Program-made: the position numbers and the translations under genes
Notes under the pieces: model-generated
Told to the model about the DNA's origin: nothing
The model's database searches: none
The model's input: the letters and a program-made list of their open reading frames with translations, nothing else
Assembly: GCA_002021875.1 (NCBI GenBank)
Contig: CP018627.1
Location: 10,850,001-10,914,000, forward strand
DNA: 64,000 bases
Source: Streptomyces hygroscopicus
GTDB lineage: Bacteria > Actinomycetota > Actinomycetes > Streptomycetales > Streptomycetaceae
Reading direction: 5' to 3'
In this document: positions 44,067-51,949 of the stretch, piece by piece
Layout of the letters: the number at the start of each line of letters is the position of its first letter
How positions within the stretch are numbered: position 1 is the stretch's first letter

Positions 44067-44161
44067 TCAGCCGCCCGCGGGGAGTTCAGCCGCCCGCGGG
44101 GAGTTCAGCCGCCCGCGGGGAGTTCAGCCGCCCGCACGGAGTTCAGCCGCCCGCACGGAGC
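44067..44161 (+). repeat. Five 19-bp tandem repeats between convergent genes
   Basis: TCAGCCGCCCGCGGGGAGT is repeated at 44067, 44086 and 44105; copies at 44124 and 44143 have AC in place of GG, and the fifth ends in C. The array runs directly into the stop codon of the minus-strand ABC gene at 44162. Confidence 0.9.
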
Positions 44162-44189
44162 TCAGCGGTCGATCCGCGCTCCGTGCGGG
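44150..44189. terminator. Hairpin terminator shared by convergent genes
   Basis: CCCGCACGGAGC (44150-44161) pairs perfectly with GCTCCGTGCGGG (44178-44189); loop of 16 bases. The left arm lies in the last 19-bp repeat, the right arm in the end of the ABC ATPase coding sequence. Confidence 0.65.
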
Positions 44190-45007
44190 CCCGTGTCCGG
44201 CACCTCCCCGACCCGCGCCGCGGCCGGGTTGAGCACCCGGGTGAGGAAGGCCCGGGTGCGGGGGTGGACCGGATCGGACACGACCTGCTCCGGTCCGCCC
44301 TCCTCCACGATCACCCCGTCGTCCATGAACACGACCCGGTCGGCGACCTCCCGAGCGAAGCTCATCTCATGGGTGACGACCAGCATCGTCATCCCCTCGT
44401 CCGCCAGGGCGCGCATCACGGCGAGCACATCGCCGACCAGCTCCGGATCGAGCGCCGAGGTCGGCTCGTCGAAGAGCATCAACTCCGGGTCCATGGACAG
44501 CGCCCGGGCGATGGCCACCCGCTGCTGCTGGCCACCCGAAAGCTGTGCCGGATAGGCCGACTCCTTGTCGCTCAGGCCGACCCGGCGCAGCGTGTCCCGC
44601 CCGATCCGTACCGCCTCCGCCTTGTCGCGGCGCAGCACCCGCCGCTGGGCGATGGTGAGGTTCTCCAGGGCGGTCAGATGCGGAAAGAGGTTGAACGCCT
44701 GGAACACCATGCCGATCCGCCGCCGCACCCGGTCGATGTCCACGTCCGGGTCGGTGACCTCGGTCCCCGCCACGGTGACCGAGCCCGAGGTCGGCTCCTC
44801 CAGGAGGTTCACACAGCGCAGCAGCGTCGACTTGCCGGATCCCGACGGGCCGATGACACAGACCACCTCGCCCCGCCGGACGGTGAGATCGATGCCCTTG
44901 AGCACCTCCAGCGCGCCGAAGGACTTGTGCAGACCCGCCACCTGGATGGCGATGCCGTCCGCCTCGCCGGTCTCCTCCACCACCGTCGTCTCCTTCACGC
45001 CGGTCAC
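44162..45007 (-). CDS. Polar amino acid ABC transporter, ATP-binding protein
   Basis: 281 residues. Walker [13 protein letters not shown]-loop [12 protein letters not shown], signature [15 protein letters not shown], Walker [13 protein letters not shown] and H-loop VVTHEM mark it as a GlnQ/HisP-type ATPase. It energises the permease and binding protein encoded upstream. GTG 45007 overlaps the permease stop (GTGA), preferred over the longer frame starting at 45079. An acidic 25-residue N-terminal extension precedes the ATPase fold. Confidence 0.94.
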   Translation of the reverse strand: MTGVKETTVVEETGEADGIAIQVAGLHKSFGALEVLKGIDLTVRRGEVVCVIGPSGSGKSTLLRCVNLLEEPTSGSVTVAGTEVTDPDVDIDRVRRRIGMVFQAFNLFPHLTALENLTIAQRRVLRRDKAEAVRIGRDTLRRVGLSDKESAYPAQLSGGQQQRVAIARALSMDPELMLFDEPTSALDPELVGDVLAVMRALADEGMTMLVVTHEMSFAREVADRVVFMDDGVIVEEGGPEQVVSDPVHPRTRAFLTRVLNPAAARVGEVPDTGPHGARIDR

Positions 45008-45789
45008 CTCGCCTTCGCCGAACGGGCCTCGAGCCGGCGCACCAGATGGCCGAGCGGAACGGTGATGATCAGGTAGCACACCCCGGCGACCAGGATCGGG
45101 GTGAGGCTGCGGTGCTGGTTCAGCGCGTCCCGGCCGAACTTGGACAGCTCGTACTGGTCCAGGGAGAGCCCCAGCAGATAGACCAGGGACGAGTCCTTGG
45201 TCAGCAGCACCAGTTCATTGGTGAGCGGCGGCAGGACGATCCGGAACGCCTGCGGGATGATGATCGAGGCCATCGCCCGGGTGTGGGACATCCCCAGCGA
45301 ACGCGCCGCCTCCATCTGCCCCTTGGGCACCGCCTGGATCCCCGCCCGCATCGTCTCCGCGATGTAGGCGGCCCCGACGAGCCCCAGCGCCAGCATCACC
45401 GTGACGTGCCGGTCCAATGCCACCTGGAAGGCGAGCGGCACCCCGAAGCCCAGCGCGATGAACACCAGCAGCGCGGGCACCCCGCGGAAGAACTCGATGT
45501 AGGCGACCGCCAGCCAGCGGTACGGCGGCACCTGCGAGAGCCGCATCAGCGCCAGCACCACCCCGAGGACAAGGCCGAAGCCGAAGCCGAGCAGGGTGTA
45601 GACGACGGTGTTGACCAGGGCGGTGGTGATGATGTCGGGGAACAGGGACCGGGCGACTTCGGCGTCGAAGAACGCGCGCCGCAGTTCACCCCAGTCCGCG
45701 GCCAGGACGATGGCGAGCAGCAGGGCGATGAGCACGGCGTACTGCACCGCTCGTATCGCCCGCGCCCGCTGTCTGCGGGTCATTGCCAT
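45004..45789 (-). CDS. Polar amino acid ABC transporter, permease
   Basis: 261 residues with about five membrane helices and the HisM/GlnP family sequences [34 protein letters not shown] and the EAA loop ([27 protein letters not shown]). It forms the channel as a homodimer. The operon order is binding protein, permease, ATPase; 41 bases separate it from the binding-protein gene. Confidence 0.94.
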   Translation of the reverse strand: MAMTRRQRARAIRAVQYAVLIALLLAIVLAADWGELRRAFFDAEVARSLFPDIITTALVNTVVYTLLGFGFGLVLGVVLALMRLSQVPPYRWLAVAYIEFFRGVPALLVFIALGFGVPLAFQVALDRHVTVMLALGLVGAAYIAETMRAGIQAVPKGQMEAARSLGMSHTRAMASIIIPQAFRIVLPPLTNELVLLTKDSSLVYLLGLSLDQYELSKFGRDALNQHRSLTPILVAGVCYLIITVPLGHLVRRLEARSAKAR

Positions 45790-45830
45790 ATGTGTGCGGA
45801 CTCCTCAGCTCCGATGGCCGTCAGCGGGCG

Positions 45831-46625
45831 TCACTTCTTGGGCGCGGTGCCGAACCACTTCTTGTAGATGCGGTCGTAGGAGCCGTCCGCCCGGGCGTCC
45901 TTCAGCACCGCGTCGATCTTCTTGCGCAGCGCGTCATTGCCGGTCCGCACGGCGATGCCGTACTGCTCGCCGGTGTCGAACTCGGCCGTCACCGTGGTGT
46001 CGGCGTTGTCCTTGACGTAGTCGTAGAGCACACCGTTGTCGTTGATGCCGGCGTCGGTCTGCCCGGTCTTGACGGCGGTCAGCAGCAGCGCGAGATCCTC
46101 GAACTGGACCAGCTTGACGCCCTTGGCGTGCTTCTGGGCGTAACTCTCGCCGGTGGTCCCCTGCTGGACCGCGAGCTTCTTGCCCTTGAGGTCGGCGAGG
46201 GTCTTGTAGGGCTTGCCCTTGGTGGTGAGCAGCGCCTGCGTGGCCTCGAAGTACGGGGCGGAGAAGTCCAGGTTCTTCTCGCGTACGTCGGTGATGGTCA
46301 TCCCGGCGGCGGCCACGTCGCACTGGTTGGTGTTGAGGTCCTCCCCGGACTGGATGCCCTCGAAGGGCGTGTCCACGATCTCCTGCTGCACATCGAGCGC
46401 GGAGGCCACGAGGTCGACCATGTCCACATCGAAGCCGACGATCTTCTTGCCCTGCTTGGACTGGAAGGGCGGATAGGGCAGATGTGTGCAGGTTGTGAGC
46501 TTCCCGGAATTCACCAGGCTGATGTCGCCGCCGCCGGACCCCGACGACTTGGTGCTGGTGCACCCGGCCAGGAGGGCGGATACGGCGGCGACGGCTATGA
46601 CGGGCAACGCGGAGCGAGCGGACAC
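45831..46625 (-). CDS. Amino acid ABC transporter, substrate-binding lipoprotein
   Basis: 264 residues. A short signal peptide ends in the lipobox LLAGC, so the protein is anchored outside the membrane. The SBP_bac_3 domain shows KLTTCTHLPYPPFQ, GFDVDMVDLVASAL, CDVAAAGMTITDVREKNLDF and SAPYFEATQALL. The ligand is likely a polar or basic amino acid, unproven. GTG 46625 follows GGAGG by six bases; an upstream ATG at 46667 would give an extra 14 arginine-rich residues. Confidence 0.94.
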   Translation of the reverse strand: MSARSALPVIAVAAVSALLAGCTSTKSSGSGGGDISLVNSGKLTTCTHLPYPPFQSKQGKKIVGFDVDMVDLVASALDVQQEIVDTPFEGIQSGEDLNTNQCDVAAAGMTITDVREKNLDFSAPYFEATQALLTTKGKPYKTLADLKGKKLAVQQGTTGESYAQKHAKGVKLVQFEDLALLLTAVKTGQTDAGINDNGVLYDYVKDNADTTVTAEFDTGEQYGIAVRTGNDALRKKIDAVLKDARADGSYDRIYKKWFGTAPKK

Positions 46626-46754
46626 GGCACCTCCGGGACAGGGTCGGCGAACGACCACGGACCTCATGATCAGTGAGTCGGGCCGAATCCTCCCACCGGA
46701 TATGCCGCGGTGTCTTTACGCGCGCAATTGCGACCGGATAACGGAGAGGCGAGG

Positions 46755-46985
46755 TCAGCGCCGCCGGCGCCGCTTGCGGCGCTTGCTCCAGAACCAGCCG
46801 GCCGGCGGCTCGTCCGCCCGCCAGGGCTGGGGCTCGGGCGCGCCGCGCCGCCACCGCGCGGTCAGCATGCGGGTGCGCGCGGCGGGCTCGGCGACCTCGG
46901 CGTCCCGTATGAAGTCTTCGTCGAGGGTGACGTCGTCCCAGCCGTCGGCGTCGTCGTCCCCGCGGGGTGTGGATCCGGTGCTCAA
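46755..46985 (-). CDS. Small conserved-looking acidic/basic protein
   Basis: 76 residues from TTG 46985, preceded by GGGAGG with six bases between. Composition is split: an acidic first half (DDDADGWDDVTLDEDFIRDA) and a basic C-terminus ending KRRKRRRRR, with EPQPWRADEPPAGWFWSK between. I recall similar small proteins in other Streptomyces but cannot name a function. No membrane segment. It has its own ribosome site and lies outside the ABC operon by 129 bases. Confidence 0.6.
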   Translation of the reverse strand: MSTGSTPRGDDDADGWDDVTLDEDFIRDAEVAEPAARTRMLTARWRRGAPEPQPWRADEPPAGWFWSKRRKRRRRR

Positions 46986-47160
46986 GGGGCACCTCCCGTT
47001 GCAATGGTGCCGCTCGGGCACAAGAGCGTGTTCCTCGAGCGGTGAACGCATGAGGTGTCCGCCGAGTTCCGGTGGACACCGCGCGGGACATGCCCGGGTC
47101 CGGTGGAGATCAGCTGCTCAGGGCGTGAACTGAAGACCAGCAGGTCAGGGGCCTGGTCCG

Positions 47161-47230
47161 GTCCTGTGAAGGTCAGCCGGTCAGGGTCTGGAGCGGTCCT
47201 GTGAAGGTCAGCCGGTCAGGGCCTGGAGCG
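47161..47230 (+). repeat. 35-bp tandem duplication at the 3' end of the GH127 gene
   Basis: GTCCTGTGAAGGTCAGCCGG and the next 15 bases occur at 47161 and again at 47196 with one mismatch. The stop codon of the glycosidase lies in the second copy, so the first copy is a spare 3' end. Confidence 0.85.
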
Positions 47231-49202
47231 GGGTCCACACCCGCATCGCGCCGGGCTCGCGGTTCGCCCACGCGTAGTACGGGATCGCGGTCACCGGGAC
47301 CGGCTCGGGGGCTTCCGCGCCGCCCGCGTCCCCGCCGGGGCTCGCGTCCCCGCCGGGGCGCCCGCCGCCGTCCCGGTACGGCCACCACCCGTCGCGCGCG
47401 ACGGCATGGCGCAGGGCCAGGGAGGTGATCACGGTCACCCCGCCCAGCAGCTCCGGCCGGTGCTCCGCGCTCAGCGCGGCATCCGGGTCGAGGGTGATGT
47501 CGTCCAGCCGCACCCCGGCGGGCTGATCGGACTGCTCCAGGCAGTACACCAGCGGGCCGCGCTCGATCGCGGCACAGCCGCGCACCCCGTCGGCCCGCGG
47601 ATCGGGCCGGGTGAGCCGGGGGTCCAGAGGCAGGCTCAGCACGACCGTCTCGCCGGGCCGCCAGCGGCGCCGCAGCCGCAGCCAGCCGTTCTCGGCCCGC
47701 TCGGCCACCGGCTCCCCGCCGACCGTCGCCTCGTACGACGTCGCCCAGTGCGGGATGCGCAGCGACAGCGTCCAGTCCGTGTCCTGCGGGGCCGCGTCCA
47801 CGACCACCGCGATGCGTCCCTCCCACGGGTAGCCGGTCCCCACCCGCACCGCCCCGCCGCCCGCCTCGTACGAGCCCGACGCGTACTGGTGCAGCTGCAG
47901 CCCCTGGGCGTCGCCGCTCGCCATGTAGTGCGGCAGCGAGGCCAGCAGCCGCATCACATTGGGCGGGCAGCACGCACACCGGAACCACGGCGTCCGGTGG
48001 GCGCTGTGGTCACCGGTGGCGCCCTTACGGCTCTCATCGTTCTGGCGGACCTGCAGCGGATTCACATAGAGCCAGCGCTCACCGTCGATCGACACCCCTG
48101 ACGCGAAACCGTTGAACAGGGTGCGCTCCACCAGATCGCTGTAGCGGGCCTCCCCGGTCAGCAACGCCATCCGCCATCCGAAGTGGATGGCGGCGATGGC
48201 CGCGCAGGTCTCCGCGTACGCCCGGTCCGGCGGCAGTTCGTACGCGTCCCCGAAGGACTCCAGCTCGTGCCGGGACCCCACCCCGCCCGTCAGATGGGTC
48301 TTCGTCGCGGCCATGTCCTCCCACAGCCGCACCAGCGCGTCCCGCAGCCCCGCGTCGCCGGTCTCCGCCGCCACATCCGCGGCCCCGGCCAGGAGATAAA
48401 GCTGGCGCACCGCATGCCCGGCGACCGCCGTCGCCTCCCGCACCGGGATGTGGTCCTGCCAATAGGGCGCCCCGGGCCGGGGGCCGGGCGAGCCGTCCGC
48501 CGGGCCGTCGCCGAGGCTGCCGTGCCCGCGCCGGTCCACGAAGTACCCGGCCAGCTCGAGGTGGCGCCGCTCACCGGTCTCCCGGTACAGCTCGACCAGC
48601 GCCGTCTCTATCTCCGGATGTCCGCACACCGTCTCGTTCCTGCCGGGCCCGAACGTGGCGTCGACGAGATCGGCGCACCGCACCGCCACATCGAGCAGCC
48701 CGTCCGCGCCGGTGGCCCGGTGGTGCGCGACCGCGGCCTGGAGGAGGTGGCCCGCGCAGTACAGCTCGTGCCCCCAGTGCGGTTCAGCCCACCGCCGGGC
48801 GTCCGGCCCCAGCTGGTAGTACGTCTGCAGATAGCCGTCCTCGGCCTGCGCGGCCGAGACCAGTCCGGCCAGCCGCTCCACCTGCCGGGACAGCTCCTCC
48901 TCGGCCGGCCCCTCGCCGCCGTCCGCCAGTTGCCAGGACGCCGCCTCGAGCCACTTGTGCACATCGGAGTCCTGGAACGGGAAGTCACCCCGGAAACCGG
49001 ACTCCGCCGGCGCCGTCCCCGCTGCGGCCCGCAGATTGGCGAGATTGCCCGCCCGCTCCAGCCGGTCCGGCCCCTGGGGAACGCTCACTTCGGCGTTGAC
49101 ACGGCGTCTGGCGGCCCAGAAACCCCCGGTGATCCGCGCCGCGGTGGCCGGGCGGAGCGCGGTGCGCGCTCCCTGGGAGAGCCGGATCGGACCTGCGGAC
49201 AT
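47208..49202 (-). CDS. GH127 family beta-L-arabinofuranosidase
   Basis: 664 residues. DUF1680/GH127 features: SDVHKWLEAASW near 79, EDGYLQTYYQ near 121, an acid/base Glu at 315 in HELESF, the metal ligands of YAETC (E331, C333) and RCACCPPN with C411 and C412, one of which is the nucleophile in this zinc-cysteine mechanism. It releases L-arabinofuranose from beta-1,2-linked arabinosides such as those on hydroxyproline. No signal peptide, so it works in the cytoplasm. ATG 49202 follows AAGGGGCAGG. A GGAAAGCGATTTCC dyad lies 56 bases upstream. Confidence 0.93.
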   Translation of the reverse strand: MSAGPIRLSQGARTALRPATAARITGGFWAARRRVNAEVSVPQGPDRLERAGNLANLRAAAGTAPAESGFRGDFPFQDSDVHKWLEAASWQLADGGEGPAEEELSRQVERLAGLVSAAQAEDGYLQTYYQLGPDARRWAEPHWGHELYCAGHLLQAAVAHHRATGADGLLDVAVRCADLVDATFGPGRNETVCGHPEIETALVELYRETGERRHLELAGYFVDRRGHGSLGDGPADGSPGPRPGAPYWQDHIPVREATAVAGHAVRQLYLLAGAADVAAETGDAGLRDALVRLWEDMAATKTHLTGGVGSRHELESFGDAYELPPDRAYAETCAAIAAIHFGWRMALLTGEARYSDLVERTLFNGFASGVSIDGERWLYVNPLQVRQNDESRKGATGDHSAHRTPWFRCACCPPNVMRLLASLPHYMASGDAQGLQLHQYASGSYEAGGGAVRVGTGYPWEGRIAVVVDAAPQDTDWTLSLRIPHWATSYEATVGGEPVAERAENGWLRLRRRWRPGETVVLSLPLDPRLTRPDPRADGVRGCAAIERGPLVYCLEQSDQPAGVRLDDITLDPDAALSAEHRPELLGGVTVITSLALRHAVARDGWWPYRDGGGRPGGDASPGGDAGGAEAPEPVPVTAIPYYAWANREPGAMRVWTPLQALTG

Positions 49203-49257
49203 GCCCTGCCCCTTACGCCGCGCCGCCGGCCATGCCTGTCTCCCGGTCGGCAGGAGT

Positions 49258-49271
49258 GGAAAGCGATTTCC
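49258..49271. promoter_or_regulatory. LacI-type dyad before the GH127 gene
   Basis: GGAAAGCGATTTCC: arms GGAAA/TTTCC around GCGA, a form common among LacI-family operators. It lies between the glycosidase start (49202) and its likely promoter. Confidence 0.5.
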
Positions 49272-49380
49272 GCCGCGAGCATAAGGAGGCGTTCTTTCGG
49301 CCGACAAGCTTTTGCACACACCATTCATCAACGTTCAACAAGCGGTCATGGTGGGCGGGCGAGACGGTCACGGCGGCGGC

Positions 49381-50466
49381 TTACGCCGAGGTCAGCATTC
49401 TCCGCTCGGCCACATGGGCCACCACGCAGGTGACATTGTCTGGCCCGCCCGCGCGGTTGGCGAGGGCGACCAACTGCCGTACGGCCGTGCCCGGGTCGTC
49501 CTCCGAGGCGAGCACCCGCCGGATCTCCCCGGCGGGCACAACCCCCGTCAGCCCGTCCGAGCACAGCAGATAGCGGTCCTCGGCGCGGGCGTCCCGCAGG
49601 GCGAAGTCCGGCTCGAACGCCGAACCGCCGCCCACGGCGCGCAGCAGCAGCGCCCGCTGGGGGTGCGAGGCGGCCTCCTCGAGAGTGATCCGCCCCTCGT
49701 CGATCAGCGACTGGACCACGGTGTGGTCATGGGTGATCTGGAACAGCTCACCGTCGCGCAGCAGATAGGCGCGCGAGTCGCCGATATGGACCAAGCCCAG
49801 CCGGGAGCCCGACCACACCATCGCGGTGAGCGTCGTGCCGACATCCCGCAGCGCGGGGTCGGACGCGGCGAGCGCCGAGACCGACTCCCGGGCCCGGTGC
49901 GCCGCCTCCTCCAGAGCGCTCAGCAACTCCCCGCCCGGAACACCCGCGTCCAGCGGTTTGAGCGCCTCGATCGCCGCCTCGCCGGCGTGCCGTCCGCCCC
50001 CGAATCCGTCGGCCACGGCCAGCAGGCGCGGACCGGCGTACCCGGCGTCGTCATTGCTCTCCCGGACCGAGCCGGTGTCGGAGAGCACGGCGTAGCGGAT
50101 CCCCAGGGTGGTGTGGTCGGAAGACATCGTGGTGTCCCTCCCGGACAGATGGTCGACGAGGAAGGCGGCCAGGTCCCTCCTGGCCGCGGTGTCGGCCTCG
50201 ACCCGCGCCCAGTACGCGCGCACCTCCCGCGCGGCGGCCTCCGGCTCCAGCTCGTACACCGCCCGGATCTCGGCGAGCGGCATGCCGAGCCGCCTCAGCC
50301 ACGCCACCAGACGGGCCCGCTCCAGCTGTGCCGGATCGTAGCGGCGGTAGCCGGAGTGCGGATCGACGCGGGCGGGCGGCAGCAGCCCGAGCTCGTCGTA
50401 CAGGCGCAGCGCCTTGGGGGACAGCCGCGACGCCCTCGCGAACGCACCGATGGTCAGCAGCCCCAT
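49381..50466 (-). CDS. MerR-type HTH fused to a PP2C protein phosphatase
   Basis: 361 residues. Residues 1-75 form a MerR winged helix (TIGAFARASRLSPKALRLYDELGLLPP, GYRRYDPAQL). A helical linker reaches about 112. A PP2C serine/threonine phosphatase domain follows (DTGSVRESNDDAG, AVADGFGGGRHAGE with metal-binding Asp, GDSRAYLLRDGEL, LLCSDGLTG, GGPDNVT). No effector or cysteine metal site as in classical MerR proteins. So promoter binding may be coupled to dephosphorylation of a partner, perhaps countering a Ser/Thr kinase. It stands alone, divergent from the lectin gene across an A/T-rich 278-base gap. Confidence 0.9.
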   Translation of the reverse strand: MGLLTIGAFARASRLSPKALRLYDELGLLPPARVDPHSGYRRYDPAQLERARLVAWLRRLGMPLAEIRAVYELEPEAAAREVRAYWARVEADTAARRDLAAFLVDHLSGRDTTMSSDHTTLGIRYAVLSDTGSVRESNDDAGYAGPRLLAVADGFGGGRHAGEAAIEALKPLDAGVPGGELLSALEEAAHRARESVSALAASDPALRDVGTTLTAMVWSGSRLGLVHIGDSRAYLLRDGELFQITHDHTVVQSLIDEGRITLEEAASHPQRALLLRAVGGGSAFEPDFALRDARAEDRYLLCSDGLTGVVPAGEIRRVLASEDDPGTAVRQLVALANRAGGPDNVTCVVAHVAERRMLTSA

Positions 50467-50744
50467 GTTCGCCCTCCTCGCCGCCGGGCACCTCGCCCGG
50501 CGACCACGATGCTCGGGCTTCCCCCTTGGGGAAGGTCAACAGCGGGTCCGCGATCAGAATCTCTCCTCTCGCACGATGAATTTCCACAACAAGCGAGCGT
50601 ATTTAATCTGATATCAGTCCCTCATAATAATGAATCGGTCATATCCGTACATCTTCCTTTCTTCGGGTATCCGCCATGCTTTCCCGGGAATTGACGGTGT
50701 ATCCGTGCAGTCTCGTGGCTTCACGAGAAGAGGGAGGTCCTCTC

Positions 50745-51776
50745 ATGACCGTTTCCACCACCCCCGGCACCGTCTGGGGCACCTGGATCAACCTGCAGGG
50801 CGGCATCCACTCCGAGCCCGCCCCGGTCGCGTTCGCCGACGACCGGGTGCAGGTCTTCATCCGGGGCGGGTCCAACGTCCTGTGGAGCAGGGTGGAGGCC
50901 CGCGACGGCAGTTGGGGTCCGTGGCAGCAGTACGCGGGCCTGTCCGTCGACGGCATCCCCGCGCCGATCCGGGGCAAGGATGGCAAGGTCCGGGTCTTCT
51001 ACCGCACCCCGGGCAACAATCTGGAGGTCATCACCCAGACCTCCATCAACTCCGGGTACGGACCGCCCCAGATCCTGGCCACCGGCATCGGGGACGACCC
51101 GGCCGCGGCGCTCGGGGCCGACGGCCGCATCTATGTGTTCTTCCCCGGCGCCGACGACGCCCTGTGGTACCTCCGCAACCAGGACCTGCAGTACGAGACC
51201 TACACCGCCGCCACCTCGCTGGGCGGTGCCATCTTCGCCACACCTTCGCCCATCCTCGACGGGGGAGGGCGGATCGTGGTGGCGGTCAAGGGTGTGGGCG
51301 AGACCCTGTACACCATCCAGCAGCAGACCGAGAACGCCGGCGTCTGGGAGCCCTTCTCCCTCAACGCCTCCAACGTGACCAGCCGCCCGTCGGTGTGCCT
51401 GGACGCGGCCGGCCGGGTGCAGATCTTCTACCGGGGTTCCGACGGATCCGTCCGGCGCGTCGGACAGAGCGACGACTACGACACGTTCGGCGCCCCCGTG
51501 AGCCTCGGCGCGCAGATCGTCTGGCGGCCCACCTGCGCCCTCGCCCAGGACGGCCGGGTCAACGTGTTCATCAAGGCCACCGACAACGCCCTGTGGGTCG
51601 CCGTGCAGACCACGGAGAACGGCACGAGCTACAGCGGCTTCCAGTCCCTGGGCGGGGTCATCGGCTCCGCGGGCATCGGCGTCCCCATCCTCAACGAGGA
51701 GAATCTGCTCTACGTCTTCATCCAGGGCAGCGGAACCGTCAGGGACCTCTGGCTGCAGCGTCAGACCTTCGTCTGA
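50745..51776 (+). CDS. Seven-repeat beta-propeller lectin-like protein (PLL type)
   Basis: 343 residues. Seven similar blades of about 47 residues, each with a strand of the type RVQVFIRGGSNVLWS: KVRVFYRTPGNNLEV, RIYVFFPGADDALWY, RIVVAVKGVGETLYT, RVQIFYRGSDGSVRR, RVNVFIKATDNALWV and LLYVFIQGSGTVRDLW. This is the pattern of PLL-like fucose/O-methyl-sugar-binding propellers. No signal peptide or membrane segment is evident from ATG 50745, which follows GGGAGG closely; an upstream ATG at 50676 would add 23 residues but no clear signal. Export, if any, is not of the usual kind. Confidence 0.8.
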   Translation: MTVSTTPGTVWGTWINLQGGIHSEPAPVAFADDRVQVFIRGGSNVLWSRVEARDGSWGPWQQYAGLSVDGIPAPIRGKDGKVRVFYRTPGNNLEVITQTSINSGYGPPQILATGIGDDPAAALGADGRIYVFFPGADDALWYLRNQDLQYETYTAATSLGGAIFATPSPILDGGGRIVVAVKGVGETLYTIQQQTENAGVWEPFSLNASNVTSRPSVCLDAAGRVQIFYRGSDGSVRRVGQSDDYDTFGAPVSLGAQIVWRPTCALAQDGRVNVFIKATDNALWVAVQTTENGTSYSGFQSLGGVIGSAGIGVPILNEENLLYVFIQGSGTVRDLWLQRQTFV

Positions 51777-51854
51777 TCCGCCCCTCGCCGCATCGCTGAT
51801 CCGCTCGCCTCACCACACCGCCCCATCGCGCGTCTTCCAGGGCTCCACGGTTTT

Positions 51855-51865
51855 CGAAACTTTCG
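51855..51865. promoter_or_regulatory. CGAAACTTTCG palindrome before the GH43 operon
   Basis: Perfect 5-bp arms (CGAAA/TTTCG) around a single C, 85 bases before the first GH43 gene. It shares the CGAAAC core with the sites at 42532 and 42554 near the LacI gene. Confidence 0.6.
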
Positions 51866-51949
51866 CACCCTCTCCAGGGGCTGTCGGAAGTCATCAGAAC
51901 CCTTAATCTCCGAACAAATTCGATCACTTCGGATCGCAGGAGCCCTCTG

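Noticed and set aside
44067..44161. Five regularly spaced repeats considered as a CRISPR array
   Set aside because: The 19-bp units are directly adjacent with no spacers, and no cas gene is present.
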